NCBI RefSeq assembly: GCF_000473265.1
Contig: NZ_KI421511.1
Location: 4,191,560-4,255,559 of the forward strand
Length of the DNA: 64,000 nucleotides
Reading direction: 5' to 3'
DNA from: Amycolatopsis thermoflava N1165
Lineage (GTDB): Bacteria > Actinomycetota > Actinomycetes > Mycobacteriales > Pseudonocardiaceae
The notes under the pieces were generated by a model. It saw only the letters and a list, made by a program, of their open reading frames with translations. It had not been told where the DNA came from and did not search any database. Position numbers and translations under genes: made by a program. Within the stretch, counting starts at the first letter, position 1; every line of letters begins with the position of its first letter. Of this stretch, positions 44,728 to 52,852 are shown in pieces.

Positions 44728-45503
44728 GCCTGGTTCCCGAGGAAGAACTTGAGGTAGCGCTCGTCCATCTGCTGCAGGTCGAGCAGGGTGAAGAAGTCGG
44801 CGACGGCGAAGTCCGGGTCGTGCGCGGGCGGGCCGCACACCTTCGCGCCGAGGCGGGTGTAGCCCTTGATCAGCGGCGGCAGCAACGCGCGAGCCGGGCG
44901 GGCGATGTCCGCGTCCTGCCACGGGTTCAGCGGCCTCACGCGCTGCGACTCGGGCGCGTAGTGCTTGGCGCGGAGGAGGTCCCACACGCCCGCGGCGTAC
45001 GAACCGCCGTCGGTGAGCGGGACCGAAGCGCAACCGCCGAGGAAGCGGTGGCCGGAGAGCAGCATGTACCGCCCGATCCCGGCCCACACCAGGCTCACCA
45101 CGGCGCCGGTGCGGTGGTCGGGGTGCACGCAGGAGCGGCCGGTCTCGACCAGGGAGCCACGCAGTCCGGCAAGGTTCGACAGGTCGAACTCGGTTTCCGA
45201 GTACAGGCCGCCGGCCCGCTCGGCGCGTCCCGGCGGGAGCATCCGGTAGGTGCCGACGATCTCGCCGGTGTTGTCGTCGCGCACCACGAGGTGGTCGCAG
45301 AACTCGTCGAACCGGTCGGCGTCCACGCCGGGCGCGGAGTGCAGGGTGGCCCCCATCTCCTCGGCGAAGACCTGGTAGCGGAGCCGTTGGGCGGCAACCA
45401 CTTCGTCGTTGTCGTAGGCGACGAGGAGGGAGTAGCGGGCAGCGCCATCGGGCAGCTGGCCGTCCTGGCTGTCGGTGCTGACGAGCAACTGGGACCGCGT
45501 CAT
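44724..45503 (-). CDS. OlsB-like N-acyltransferase (GNAT/hemolysin-like fold)
   Basis: A 259-residue protein of the ornithine N-acyltransferase/PEP-CTERM GNAT group: RLRYQVFAEEMGA, FDEFCDHLVVRD, GTYRMLPP and VETGRSCVHPDHR are the recurring motifs. OlsB forms the 3-hydroxyacyl-ornithine precursor that OlsA then acylates. Here it precedes a PlsC-type gene with stop/start overlap. Mycobacterial counterparts are annotated only as GNAT proteins, so I keep the substrate open. Confidence 0.82.
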   Translation of the reverse strand: MTRSQLLVSTDSQDGQLPDGAARYSLLVAYDNDEVVAAQRLRYQVFAEEMGATLHSAPGVDADRFDEFCDHLVVRDDNTGEIVGTYRMLPPGRAERAGGLYSETEFDLSNLAGLRGSLVETGRSCVHPDHRTGAVVSLVWAGIGRYMLLSGHRFLGGCASVPLTDGGSYAAGVWDLLRAKHYAPESQRVRPLNPWQDADIARPARALLPPLIKGYTRLGAKVCGPPAHDPDFAVADFFTLLDLQQMDERYLKFFLGNQA

Positions 45504-45691
45504 GCCTGTAGGTGTACCGGCGGGAAGGAAACCGCCAGGAGGTTCATCGCGTGACCACCTCGTGCACGTTGGATGAACCGCGGGTTCTCAGGGTTCTCTC
45601 AGGAAGCCGCGCGTGATCGGGCTCAAGTCATGAGATCGACACGATTGGGGTATGGCCCCACGGAACGTGGTGCCGACCGGAAGTGAGAGGG

Positions 45692-46840
45692 ATGTCCGGC
45701 AGCTGGTTGCGGATCGTGGTGGCGCTCGGCGTGGCGGCGGTGGTGTTCGGCCTGTTCCTGGCCGTGGAGTACGTGCTGCGGCGGGTCCTGCGACGGCTCG
45801 GTCAGCGCGCGACCGTGCTCGGCGAGCTCGCCGAGCACATCCACGCGCCGCTGCGGTGGTTCGGCGCGATGGTGGTCCTGCGCATCACCGTGCTCGTCGC
45901 GTTGCCCACCGGGTCCTGGCGCAACGCCACCTCGCACGTGCTGACGCTGGCATTGATCGGCACCGGCGCGTGGCTGCTGGCCGGCGTGCTGACCGCGGTC
46001 GAGCAGACGATGCTCGGCCGGTGGCGCGTCGACGTCGCCGACAACCGGCACGCGCGGCGCATGCAGACGCAGATCCGGCTGGTGCGGCGGGTGATCGTCG
46101 CCGCGATCGCGGTGATCGCGCTCGGCGCGATGCTGATGACGTTCCCCGGCCTGCGCACGGCGGGCACCAGCCTGCTGGCCTCCGCCGGGGTCATCGGCGC
46201 GATCGCCGCGCTGGCCGCGCAGTCACTGCTGGGCAACGTGTTCGCCGGACTGCAGATCGCGTTCAGCGACGCCATCCGGCTGGACGACGTCGTGATCGTG
46301 GAGAACGAGTGGGGCCGCGTCGAGGACATCACGCTGACCTACCTGGTGGTGCACCTGTGGGACGACCGGCGGCTGGTCATCCCGACCGCGCAGTTCATGT
46401 CGCAGCCCTTCGAGAACTGGACCCGCCGTGACGCCGCGCTGCTCGGGACGGTGGAGCTGGACGTCGACTGGACGATGCCGGTCGACGAGATGCGCGACGA
46501 GCTGCGACGGATCCTGGAGTCGACCGACCTGTGGGACGGCCGGGTGAGCGTGCTGCAGGTGACCGACGCGACGCACACCCTGGTGCGCGTGCGGGCGCTG
46601 GTGAGCGCGGTGGACGCCGGCACGCTGTGGGACCTGCGCTGCCTGGTCCGGGAGCAGCTGGTGCAGTGGGTCCGCGGTAAGCACCCCTACGCCGTGCCGC
46701 GACTGCGCGCCGAGCAGGTGCCGAGCACTCCCGCGAGGCGTGTGGAGGACAGCGCGCCCGACCACGACGCCCGCGTCTTCGGCGACAGCGTGGACGGCCT
46801 GGTGCGGGAGCACGCGTTCAACGGCCCGGGGAAGGCTTGA
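45692..46840 (+). CDS. MscS-type mechanosensitive channel
   Basis: A 382-residue small-conductance channel: four N-terminal transmembrane helices, the pore helix region LLASAGVIGAIAALAAQSLLGN followed by FAGLQIAFSDAIRLDDVVIV, and the cytoplasmic beta domain. It releases solutes on hypo-osmotic shock. Start uncertain: ATG at 45692 or an in-frame GTG 9 nt earlier; the GAGAGGG between them sits awkwardly for both. The C-terminus overlaps the convergent methyltransferase by 23 nt. Confidence 0.88.
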   Translation: MSGSWLRIVVALGVAAVVFGLFLAVEYVLRRVLRRLGQRATVLGELAEHIHAPLRWFGAMVVLRITVLVALPTGSWRNATSHVLTLALIGTGAWLLAGVLTAVEQTMLGRWRVDVADNRHARRMQTQIRLVRRVIVAAIAVIALGAMLMTFPGLRTAGTSLLASAGVIGAIAALAAQSLLGNVFAGLQIAFSDAIRLDDVVIVENEWGRVEDITLTYLVVHLWDDRRLVIPTAQFMSQPFENWTRRDAALLGTVELDVDWTMPVDEMRDELRRILESTDLWDGRVSVLQVTDATHTLVRVRALVSAVDAGTLWDLRCLVREQLVQWVRGKHPYAVPRLRAEQVPSTPARRVEDSAPDHDARVFGDSVDGLVREHAFNGPGKA

Positions 46841-47582
46841 CGCCACGCACCATCCAGGCGCGCGCGGTGAGTCCGGTGCCGGTCAGGCGTTCGCGGAGCA
46901 GATCGCGGAGGGCGTCGCGCCGCTGGTCGTCCAGCGTGGCCACGTAGCCAGGGGCCGGTCCCTGGCCGCTCAGGAACGGGGTCCAGTAGTCGTCGAAGTC
47001 CGCGAACGTGGTGTCCACGTCGACGGCGGCGACGGTCACCTCGTGCAGGCCGGCCCACAGCCGCGCAAGGACCTCCGGATGGCACAACGGGAAGCGGCGA
47101 CCCTCGTCGAGCTCGGCGGCGGCCGGGTTCAGCTCGACGGCCGCGTCCCAGAAGGTCCGCAGCATCCCCATGCCGTCCGCGTAGTCCCAGACGTAGGCGG
47201 CGACGGTGGCGCCGGGCGCCGCGGCCCGCTCGAATTCGGCGATCGCGGCCGCGGGGCCGGGCACGAAGTTGAGCGCGAGCCCGCTGACGACCGCGTCGAA
47301 ACTGTTGTCCCGCACCGGAAGCGCCCGTGCGTCACCCCGGACGAACACACCCGCGCGACGCGCTCGCGCGGCGGACAGGAACCCCGCCGACGGATCGATC
47401 CCGACCACGAGCCGCGGCCGCCTCTTCTGGATGGCATCGGTAAGCACCCCGGTCCCGCAGCCGACGTCCAGCCACCGCTTCCCGCCCGGCACGGCGAGGC
47501 GGCGCAGGAACTGCTCCGCCACGAGCGCGCTCCAGCGGCCCATGTACGTCTCGTACGCGCCGCCGGCGGTCCAGGCGTCCAC
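46818..47582 (-). CDS. SAM-dependent methyltransferase (class I)
   Basis: A 254-residue class I methyltransferase: motif I is WLDVGCGTGVLTDAI, the acidic motif VVGIDPSAGFL, then motif FDAVVSGLALNFVP. No transmembrane segments; substrate unknown. I placed the start at GTG 47582 because TACCGT lies 6 nt upstream; an earlier in-frame GTG at 47618 is inside the terminator hairpin of the etf operon. Confidence 0.83.
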   Translation of the reverse strand: MDAWTAGGAYETYMGRWSALVAEQFLRRLAVPGGKRWLDVGCGTGVLTDAIQKRRPRLVVGIDPSAGFLSAARARRAGVFVRGDARALPVRDNSFDAVVSGLALNFVPGPAAAIAEFERAAAPGATVAAYVWDYADGMGMLRTFWDAAVELNPAAAELDEGRRFPLCHPEVLARLWAGLHEVTVAAVDVDTTFADFDDYWTPFLSGQGPAPGYVATLDDQRRDALRDLLRERLTGTGLTARAWMVRGVKPSPGR

Positions 47583-47594
47583 GGGGGAACGGTA
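47580..47594 (-). promoter_or_regulatory. Leaderless-type promoter of the methyltransferase
   Basis: Minus-strand TACCGT (47589-47594), 6 nt, GTG at 47582. The -35 region is weak. Confidence 0.5.
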
Positions 47595-47609
47595 GGCCCG
47601 GAAACGCCG

Positions 47610-47645
47610 ACGGGCCACCGCCGGGAACTTCCGGCGGTGGCCCGT
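47610..47645 (-). terminator. Stem-loop terminator of the etfBA operon
   Basis: Perfect 15-bp stem (ACGGGCCACCGCCGG and its complement) with a 6-nt loop, 19 nt after the etfA stop. Only a short T run follows on the minus strand. Confidence 0.75.
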
Positions 47646-47663
47646 GAGGCATCAGGCGAACCC

Positions 47664-48620
47664 TCAGCCCTTGCGCTTGGTGACCTCTTCGGTCAGCTGC
47701 GGCGCGACGTTGAACAGGTCGCCGACCACACCGAAGTCGGCGATCTCGAAGATCGGCGCCTCCGGGTCCTTGTTGACCGCGACGATGGTCTTCGAGGTCT
47801 GCATGCCGGCCCGGTGCTGGATCGCACCGGAAATGCCGAGCGCGACGTACAGCTGCGGCGACACGGTCTTGCCGGTCTGCCCGACCTGGAACTGCGCCGG
47901 GTAGTAGCCGGAGTCGACCGCGGCACGCGACGCGCCGACGGCCGCGCCGAGCGAGTCGGCCAGCTTCTCCACGACCTCGAACTTCTCGGCCGAACCGACA
48001 CCGCGGCCACCGGACACCACGATCGTGGCCTCGGTCAGCTCGGGGCGGTCACCGCCGACGACCGGCTCGACGCCGGTGATCTTCGCGGACTTGGCGGCGT
48101 CCACCGCGGGCAGCTCGACGGCCTCCTCGGCCGCCGCGCCCTCGGCCTGCGAAGCCTCGACCGCACCGGGGCGCACCGAGATGATCGGCAGGCCCTGGGC
48201 CTTGGACTTCACCGAGTACGCGCCACCGAAGATGGACTGCTCCACGGTGCCGTCGGAGTTGACACCCACGGCGTCGTAGATCAGGCCGCCGCCGACGCGG
48301 ATCGCCAGACGGCCCGATACCTCCTTGCCCTCGGCGGACGCGGTGACGATCACCGCCGCCGGGGAGGCCTGCTCGACCAGCTTGGCCAGCGCGTCGACCT
48401 TCGGGGTCACCAGGTAGTTCGCGGCGTCCTCGGACTCGGCCACGTACACCTTCTGCGCGCCGTAGGCGCCCAGCTGCTCCTTGAACTTGCCCGCGGTGCC
48501 CGGGGCGCCGACGACGACGGCCGACGGCTCGCCCAGCTCGCGGGCGGCGGTCAGCGCTTCGAACGTGGTCTTCTTCAGCTCGCCGTTGAGGTGGTCGACG
48601 AGAACCAGAACTTCAGCCAT
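47664..48620 (-). CDS. etfA: Electron transfer flavoprotein alpha subunit
   Basis: A 318-residue ETF alpha/FixB. The C-terminal FAD domain carries [50 protein letters not shown] and GAIQHRAGM. With EtfB it carries electrons from acyl-CoA dehydrogenases to the respiratory chain. Second gene of the operon, 18 nt after etfB; corresponds to Rv3028c. Confidence 0.96.
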   Translation of the reverse strand: MAEVLVLVDHLNGELKKTTFEALTAARELGEPSAVVVGAPGTAGKFKEQLGAYGAQKVYVAESEDAANYLVTPKVDALAKLVEQASPAAVIVTASAEGKEVSGRLAIRVGGGLIYDAVGVNSDGTVEQSIFGGAYSVKSKAQGLPIISVRPGAVEASQAEGAAAEEAVELPAVDAAKSAKITGVEPVVGGDRPELTEATIVVSGGRGVGSAEKFEVVEKLADSLGAAVGASRAAVDSGYYPAQFQVGQTGKTVSPQLYVALGISGAIQHRAGMQTSKTIVAVNKDPEAPIFEIADFGVVGDLFNVAPQLTEEVTKRKG

Positions 48621-48638
48621 TGCTCCGTTGCTCCTGCC

Positions 48639-49424
48639 TCAGATGATCTTCTGGCCGACCAGGTACTCGGCGATCTTGCTGCCGCCGTCACCCTCGTCCT
48701 CGACGCGCTCACCCGCGGTGCGCGGGGGCTTCGGGGCCGCTTCGACCACAGTGGACAGCGCGCTGCCGAGGCCGACGGCGCCCGCGTCGACGCCGAGGTC
48801 GGCGATCGTGAGGGTCTCCACCGGCTTCTTCTTCGCGGCCATGATGCCCTTGAAGGACGGGTAACGCGGCTCGTTGATCTTCTCGGTGACGCTCACCAGC
48901 GCGGGCAGGCTCGCCTCGAGGTGGGTCAGGCCGTCGTCGGTCTCCCGGTCGGCCTTGACGGTGGTGCCCTCGACGGTCAGCGACCGGACCTGGGTCAGCT
49001 GCGGCAGCCCGAGCAGCTCGGCCAGCATCGCGGGAACGGCGCCGGCGCGGCCGTCCGAGGCCTCGTTGCCCGCGATGACCAGGTCGAAGCCCTCGACCTT
49101 GCCGACGGCGGCGGCGAGCACCTTGGCGGTGGCCACGGCGTCGGAGCCGTGCAGGGCCTCGTCCGAGACGTGGATGGCCTTGTCGGCGCCCATCGAGAGG
49201 GCCTTGCGGATGGCGTCGGTCGCGCGGTCCGGGCCCACCGAGATCACGGTGACCTCGCCCTCGCCGGCTTCCTTGATCTTCAGCGCTTCTTCGACCGCCT
49301 TCTCGTTGATCTCGTCGAGAACGGCGTCGGCGGACTCGCGGTCGAGCGTGTGGTCACCGTCGGAGAGCTTGCGCTCCGAATAGGTGTCCGGCACCTGCTT
49401 GACCAGGACAACAATGTTCGTCAT
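48639..49424 (-). CDS. etfB: Electron transfer flavoprotein beta subunit
   Basis: A 261-residue ETF beta/FixA: MTNIVVLVKQVPDTYSERKL at the N-terminus, AMP-binding region VISVGPDRATDAIRKALSMG and the recognition loop LTHLEASLPALVSVTEKINE. ATG at 49424 with AAGGGGACCA upstream; a longer in-frame start is rejected. First gene of the operon. CTTACTGGTCGGTAG upstream (about 49453-49467) resembles TetR-type operators of fatty-acid genes. Confidence 0.96.
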   Translation of the reverse strand: MTNIVVLVKQVPDTYSERKLSDGDHTLDRESADAVLDEINEKAVEEALKIKEAGEGEVTVISVGPDRATDAIRKALSMGADKAIHVSDEALHGSDAVATAKVLAAAVGKVEGFDLVIAGNEASDGRAGAVPAMLAELLGLPQLTQVRSLTVEGTTVKADRETDDGLTHLEASLPALVSVTEKINEPRYPSFKGIMAAKKKPVETLTIADLGVDAGAVGLGSALSTVVEAAPKPPRTAGERVEDEGDGGSKIAEYLVGQKII

Positions 49425-49637
49425 TGGTCCCCTTCGACCTCCCTGAACCAGCCTTACTGGTCGGTAGCGTAGGGAGATTTCAGCCCCGACGCGCCCCGAG
49501 GTGACGGCATTCACCCGGAATCCCGATTTATCGGGACGATCGTTCAGCTTTATCTCCGATGCGCCCAGGCTACTCCGAGTGGACGCTTGCGCGGATGGGT
49601 TACCCCGGATGGTGCGTTCGGTCTAACCTGACTTCCC
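49425..49637. promoter_or_regulatory. etfB / degV divergent region
   Basis: A 213-bp gap. On the minus side TACGCT and the partial dyad CTTACTGGTCGGTAG near 49453-49467 are candidate etfB promoter and operator elements. On the plus side the degV promoter (TAACCT at 49624) closes the region. Confidence 0.4.
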
Positions 49638-49640
49638 GTG
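49624..49640 (+). promoter_or_regulatory. Leaderless-type promoter of degV
   Basis: TAACCT (49624-49629), 8 nt, GTG; no ribosome-binding sequence. Confidence 0.6.
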
Positions 49641-50480
49641 CCCAACCACGTCGCCGTTGTGACCGACTCGACCGCCTCCCTGCCGGAGCAGCTGCGCAGG
49701 CAGTGGGACATCACGGTCATCCAGCTGCAGCTACAGGTGGGCGACCAGGTCGACGAGGAGAACCGGTTCGACCGCGGCGAGCTGACCGAGGCGCTGAAGT
49801 CCGGGCAGCGGGTGAGCACGAACCCGCCGGATCCCGGCGCCTTCTTCTGGGCCTACCAGGACGCCGCCGCCGCAGGCGCGAGCGCGATCGTCAGCCTGCA
49901 CATCTCCGAGCGCATGTCGGCGACGCTGGCGTCCGCGCGCGAGGCGGCACGACAGGTGCAGATCCCGGTGTACCCGCTGGACAGCGGCACGACCGGGATG
50001 AGCCTCGGCTTCGCCGTGCTGTCCGCGGCCAGGGCCGCCGCGGCGGGCGGACGAGTCGAGCGCGTGATCGAGGCGGCGCAGCGGCGGTTCGCCACCAGCA
50101 GCGAACTGCTCTACGTGGACACGCTGGAGTACCTGCGCCGCGGCGGCCGGATCGGCAGCGCGACCGCGCTGCTCGGCACCGCGCTGTCGATCAAGCCGCT
50201 GCTCACCGTGCGTGACGGCGAGGTGGCCCCGCTCACGCGGGCCGCCGGCAGCAGGCGGGCGCTGGCGAAGCTCGTCGACCTGGCCGCGGAACGGGCCGGC
50301 AACCTGCCCACCGACCTGGCGATCTCCTACTTCCGTCCCAGCGAGCGCGAGCTGATGCTGGTGCAGCAGCTGCGCGACCGGATCCCGAACGTGACCGAGC
50401 TGAGCATCGTCGAGGCCAGCACGGTGATCGGCGCGCACGTCGGCCCCGGTGCGCTGAGCATCACGGTCTCGCCAGGGTAG
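49638..50480 (+). CDS. DegV-family fatty-acid-binding protein
   Basis: A 280-residue DegV/FakB-type protein: VAVVTDSTASLPEQL at the N-terminus, VSTNPPDPGAFF (the T-S/T-P loop), then LDSGTTGMSLGFAV and YLRRGGRIGS. In Firmicutes FakB binds fatty acids and presents them to the kinase FakA; actinobacterial members also bind fatty acids. No fakA gene is nearby. Leaderless GTG start. Confidence 0.9.
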   Translation: MPNHVAVVTDSTASLPEQLRRQWDITVIQLQLQVGDQVDEENRFDRGELTEALKSGQRVSTNPPDPGAFFWAYQDAAAAGASAIVSLHISERMSATLASAREAARQVQIPVYPLDSGTTGMSLGFAVLSAARAAAAGGRVERVIEAAQRRFATSSELLYVDTLEYLRRGGRIGSATALLGTALSIKPLLTVRDGEVAPLTRAAGSRRALAKLVDLAAERAGNLPTDLAISYFRPSERELMLVQQLRDRIPNVTELSIVEASTVIGAHVGPGALSITVSPG

Positions 50481-50551
50481 CCGTGGAACCAGCGGGGTAA
50501 CCCGTCCGTTGATCCGGTGACGAAACCGGCACACCGCCCCGGAGGACGGAC

Positions 50552-50722
50552 ATGGCTTCGCTGTTCAACAAGATCGCCCGATTCGCCAACTCCCCGCAGG
50601 GCAAGCGCGCCATCCGGCAGGCGCAGCAGTTCGCCAACGACCCCCGCCGCCGCGCGCAGGCCAAGTCGGCCATCGCCAAGCTCAAGGCACGCGTGAGCGG
50701 GCACGGTCGCCGGCCGTACTGA
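50552..50722 (+). CDS. Small basic conserved-type protein (56 residues)
   Basis: The ORF begins MASLFNKIARFANSPQGKRA and ends VSGHGRRPY, is strongly basic and helical, and has GGAGG 6-10 nt before the ATG. Codon usage is that of its neighbours. It may bind nucleic acid or membrane; I do not recognise the family with certainty. Its 3' end overlaps the convergent membrane-protein gene by 41 nt. Confidence 0.7.
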   Translation: MASLFNKIARFANSPQGKRAIRQAQQFANDPRRRAQAKSAIAKLKARVSGHGRRPY

Positions 50723-51110
50723 CCTTCCCCGGCCACACCACGACCGCCAGCGCCAGCAGGGCCAGCCCGGGCAGCGCGACCGCGTTGATCACCTGGTCCA
50801 GCGGCTGGAACACGTGCAGGTGCATCAGGTGGTAGATCGCGTGCGGCACCGAGAAGACCAGCCACGCGACACCGGCCAGGCGCGCGGCGGTCGTGGTCCG
50901 CACGACGATCGCCCCGATCGTCACCGCGCCGAGCGCCAGGAACATCGAGCCGACGTCGCGGATCAGGTGCTCGTTGTAGGGGCCGTCCAGCGAGACCCAG
51001 CTCGGCCGGATCACCGGGAAGTCGCCGTAGAAGCTCTCCGGCAGGACCGCTGCCCAGAAGCCCACCACGAGGCCGGTCAGCGCGAGCAGTGTGAGAATTC
51101 CGAGTCGCAT
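50682..51110 (-). CDS. Small four-helix membrane protein
   Basis: A 142-residue protein with four predicted transmembrane helices (ILTLLALTGLVVGFWAAVLP; FLALGAVTIGAIVV; LAGVAWLVFSVPHAIYHLMH; VALPGLALLALAVVVWP). The His-rich HAIYHLMHLH stretch in helix 3 and a conserved PESFYGDFP loop suggest a defined family, but no function is known to me. Confidence 0.75.
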   Translation of the reverse strand: MRLGILTLLALTGLVVGFWAAVLPESFYGDFPVIRPSWVSLDGPYNEHLIRDVGSMFLALGAVTIGAIVVRTTTAARLAGVAWLVFSVPHAIYHLMHLHVFQPLDQVINAVALPGLALLALAVVVWPGKVSTAGDRARSRVP

Positions 51111-51252
51111 GCCATGAGGACTGCGCAGCCGTCCGGAACGTGACAGCCGGAAGTTGTTGGATCGTTTCCACCGGAACCGTAACGGAGTAGCTTGCTCACC
51201 CGATAGGGTTACGCCTCAGCTCGCACTGCTGCTACTGAGGGGAGCCGTCACG

Positions 51253-52062
51253 GTGCACACGGCTACGAGCGTCCGGGACGACCAGCACATCCAGCCCGAC
51301 CTCCGCCGCTTCGCCGCGGCGCCCTTCGACAGCAGACCGGTGGCGACCGCGACCGAGGCCGACCTGGACGTGCGCCTGTTCCGCACCACCTACCTGCCGT
51401 CGTTCGTAGCCAGCGAGGCGCTGGAGGAAAATTCCCGTCCGGTCGAGAAGGACCTGGCGTGGCTGCGGCTCACGACGCCGGGCGGGGTGCCGACCGCGCT
51501 CGGCGTGCTGACGATCGGGCGCGACCCGAGCGCGCACGTGCCCGGCGCGTACGTCCAGTTCGTCCGCTACCAGGGCCTGGACCCGGACGCGCCGGTCGCC
51601 GACCAGCAGGAGCTGCGCGGCAACCTGGTGGAGACCGCGGTTCGGTTGAGCGCGCTGCTCAGCGGCCACCTGCGGACGCGGCTGGCCGACGGCGAGGGCT
51701 TCCGCGAGGAGCAGCTGCCGGACTACCCGCTGGAGGCGCTGCGGGAGACGTGCATGAACGCGGTGATGCACCGCAACTACGAGACCTCGCACGCGCCGGT
51801 GCGGATCAGCTGGTTCGACGACCGCATCGAGGTGACCAACCCGGGCGGCCCGTACGGGCAGGTCCGGCCGGACAACTTCGACCGCGTGCACGACTACCGC
51901 AACCCCAACCTGGCGCGTGCGATGAAGGCGCTGGGGTACGTCAACCGCTTCGGCCGCGGCATCTTCCGGATCCGCTCGGCGATGGCGAAGGCGGGCAACC
52001 CGGTGCCCGAGTTCCGCGTCGACGCCTCGTCGTGGTCGGTCGTGCTGCGGAAGTGGCCCTGA
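51253..52062 (+). CDS. HATPase_c_4 (RecG-like) ATP-binding protein lacking the AlbA/Schlafen domain
   Basis: A 269-residue protein matching the middle and ATPase parts of AlbA_2-HATPase regulators: PDLRRFAAAPFDSRPVATAT, GVLTIGRDPSAHVPGAYVQF, N-box ALRETCMNAVMHRNYE and G1 DDRIEVTNPGGPYG. Family members normally begin with a ~100-residue DNA-binding AlbA_2/Schlafen domain, which is absent here and not found upstream in any frame. GTG at 51253 with GAGGGGAG about 9 nt upstream; TAGGGT at about 51203 is a plausible -10. Confidence 0.8.
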   Translation: MHTATSVRDDQHIQPDLRRFAAAPFDSRPVATATEADLDVRLFRTTYLPSFVASEALEENSRPVEKDLAWLRLTTPGGVPTALGVLTIGRDPSAHVPGAYVQFVRYQGLDPDAPVADQQELRGNLVETAVRLSALLSGHLRTRLADGEGFREEQLPDYPLEALRETCMNAVMHRNYETSHAPVRISWFDDRIEVTNPGGPYGQVRPDNFDRVHDYRNPNLARAMKALGYVNRFGRGIFRIRSAMAKAGNPVPEFRVDASSWSVVLRKWP

Positions 52063-52071
52063 CTCACCCAG

Positions 52072-52087
52072 TAGTGTCGCCGGGGTG
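52072..52087 (+). promoter_or_regulatory. Leaderless-type promoter of the glucan methyltransferase operon
   Basis: TAGTGT (52072-52077), 7 nt, GTG. Confidence 0.6.
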
Positions 52088-52852
52088 AGTACGTCGCGCG
52101 CCGAAGCACTGCACCTGACCGGGGAACGCACGGTCCCGGGCATCGCCGAGGAGAATTATTGGTTCCGGCGGCACGAGGCGGCTTACCACGCGCTGCTGCC
52201 GTGGTGCGCCGGCGCCGTGGTGCTGGAGGCCGGCTGCGGTGAGGGCTACGGCGCCGGGCTGATCGCGTCGACGGCGAAAGCGGTGCTCGCGCTCGACTAC
52301 GACCAGCCGACCACCGAGCACGTCGCCCGGCGTTATCCCCAGGTGTGGACAGCCCGGGGGAACCTGGTGCGGCTGCCGCTGCGCGACGGGTCCGTCGACG
52401 TGGTCGCGAACTTCCAGGTGATCGAGCACCTGTGGGACCAGGGCGCGTTCCTGGCGGAGTGCCTGCGCGTGCTGCGGCCGGGCGGGCGGCTGCTCGTGAC
52501 GACACCGAACCGGATCACGTTCACCCCGGACAGCGACACGCCCCTGAACCCGTTCCACACCAGGGAACTCGCGGCGGACGAGCTGGATTCGTTGTTGCGC
52601 GAGGCGGGTTTCGCGGTCGAGCTGATGCACGGCCTGCACCACGGGCCGGGCGTGCGGGAGCTGGACGCGCGGTACGGCGGGTCGATCATCGACGCGCAGC
52701 TGGAGGTCGTGATGGGACACCTGCCGGGGCAGGCGCCGTGGCCACCGGAGCTGCTGGCGGACGTCGCGGCGATCCGCGCGTCGGACTTCGAGATCCACGG
52801 CGAGCGCGTGGACGAGAGCCTGGATCTGGTCGCGGTGGCGGTGCGGCCGTGA
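52085..52852 (+). CDS. Class I methyltransferase (Rv3030-like)
   Basis: A 255-residue SAM-dependent methyltransferase: motif I is VLEAGCGEGYGAGLI, then LALDYDQPT, VANFQVIEHLWDQ and LRPGGRLLVTTPN. It overlaps the GH57 branching enzyme by 4 nt (GTGA). In M. tuberculosis the equivalent Rv3030-Rv3031-Rv3032 cluster makes methylglucose lipopolysaccharide, for which Rv3030 is a proposed methyltransferase. Product assignment here is by synteny. Confidence 0.88.
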   Translation: MSTSRAEALHLTGERTVPGIAEENYWFRRHEAAYHALLPWCAGAVVLEAGCGEGYGAGLIASTAKAVLALDYDQPTTEHVARRYPQVWTARGNLVRLPLRDGSVDVVANFQVIEHLWDQGAFLAECLRVLRPGGRLLVTTPNRITFTPDSDTPLNPFHTRELAADELDSLLREAGFAVELMHGLHHGPGVRELDARYGGSIIDAQLEVVMGHLPGQAPWPPELLADVAAIRASDFEIHGERVDESLDLVAVAVRP

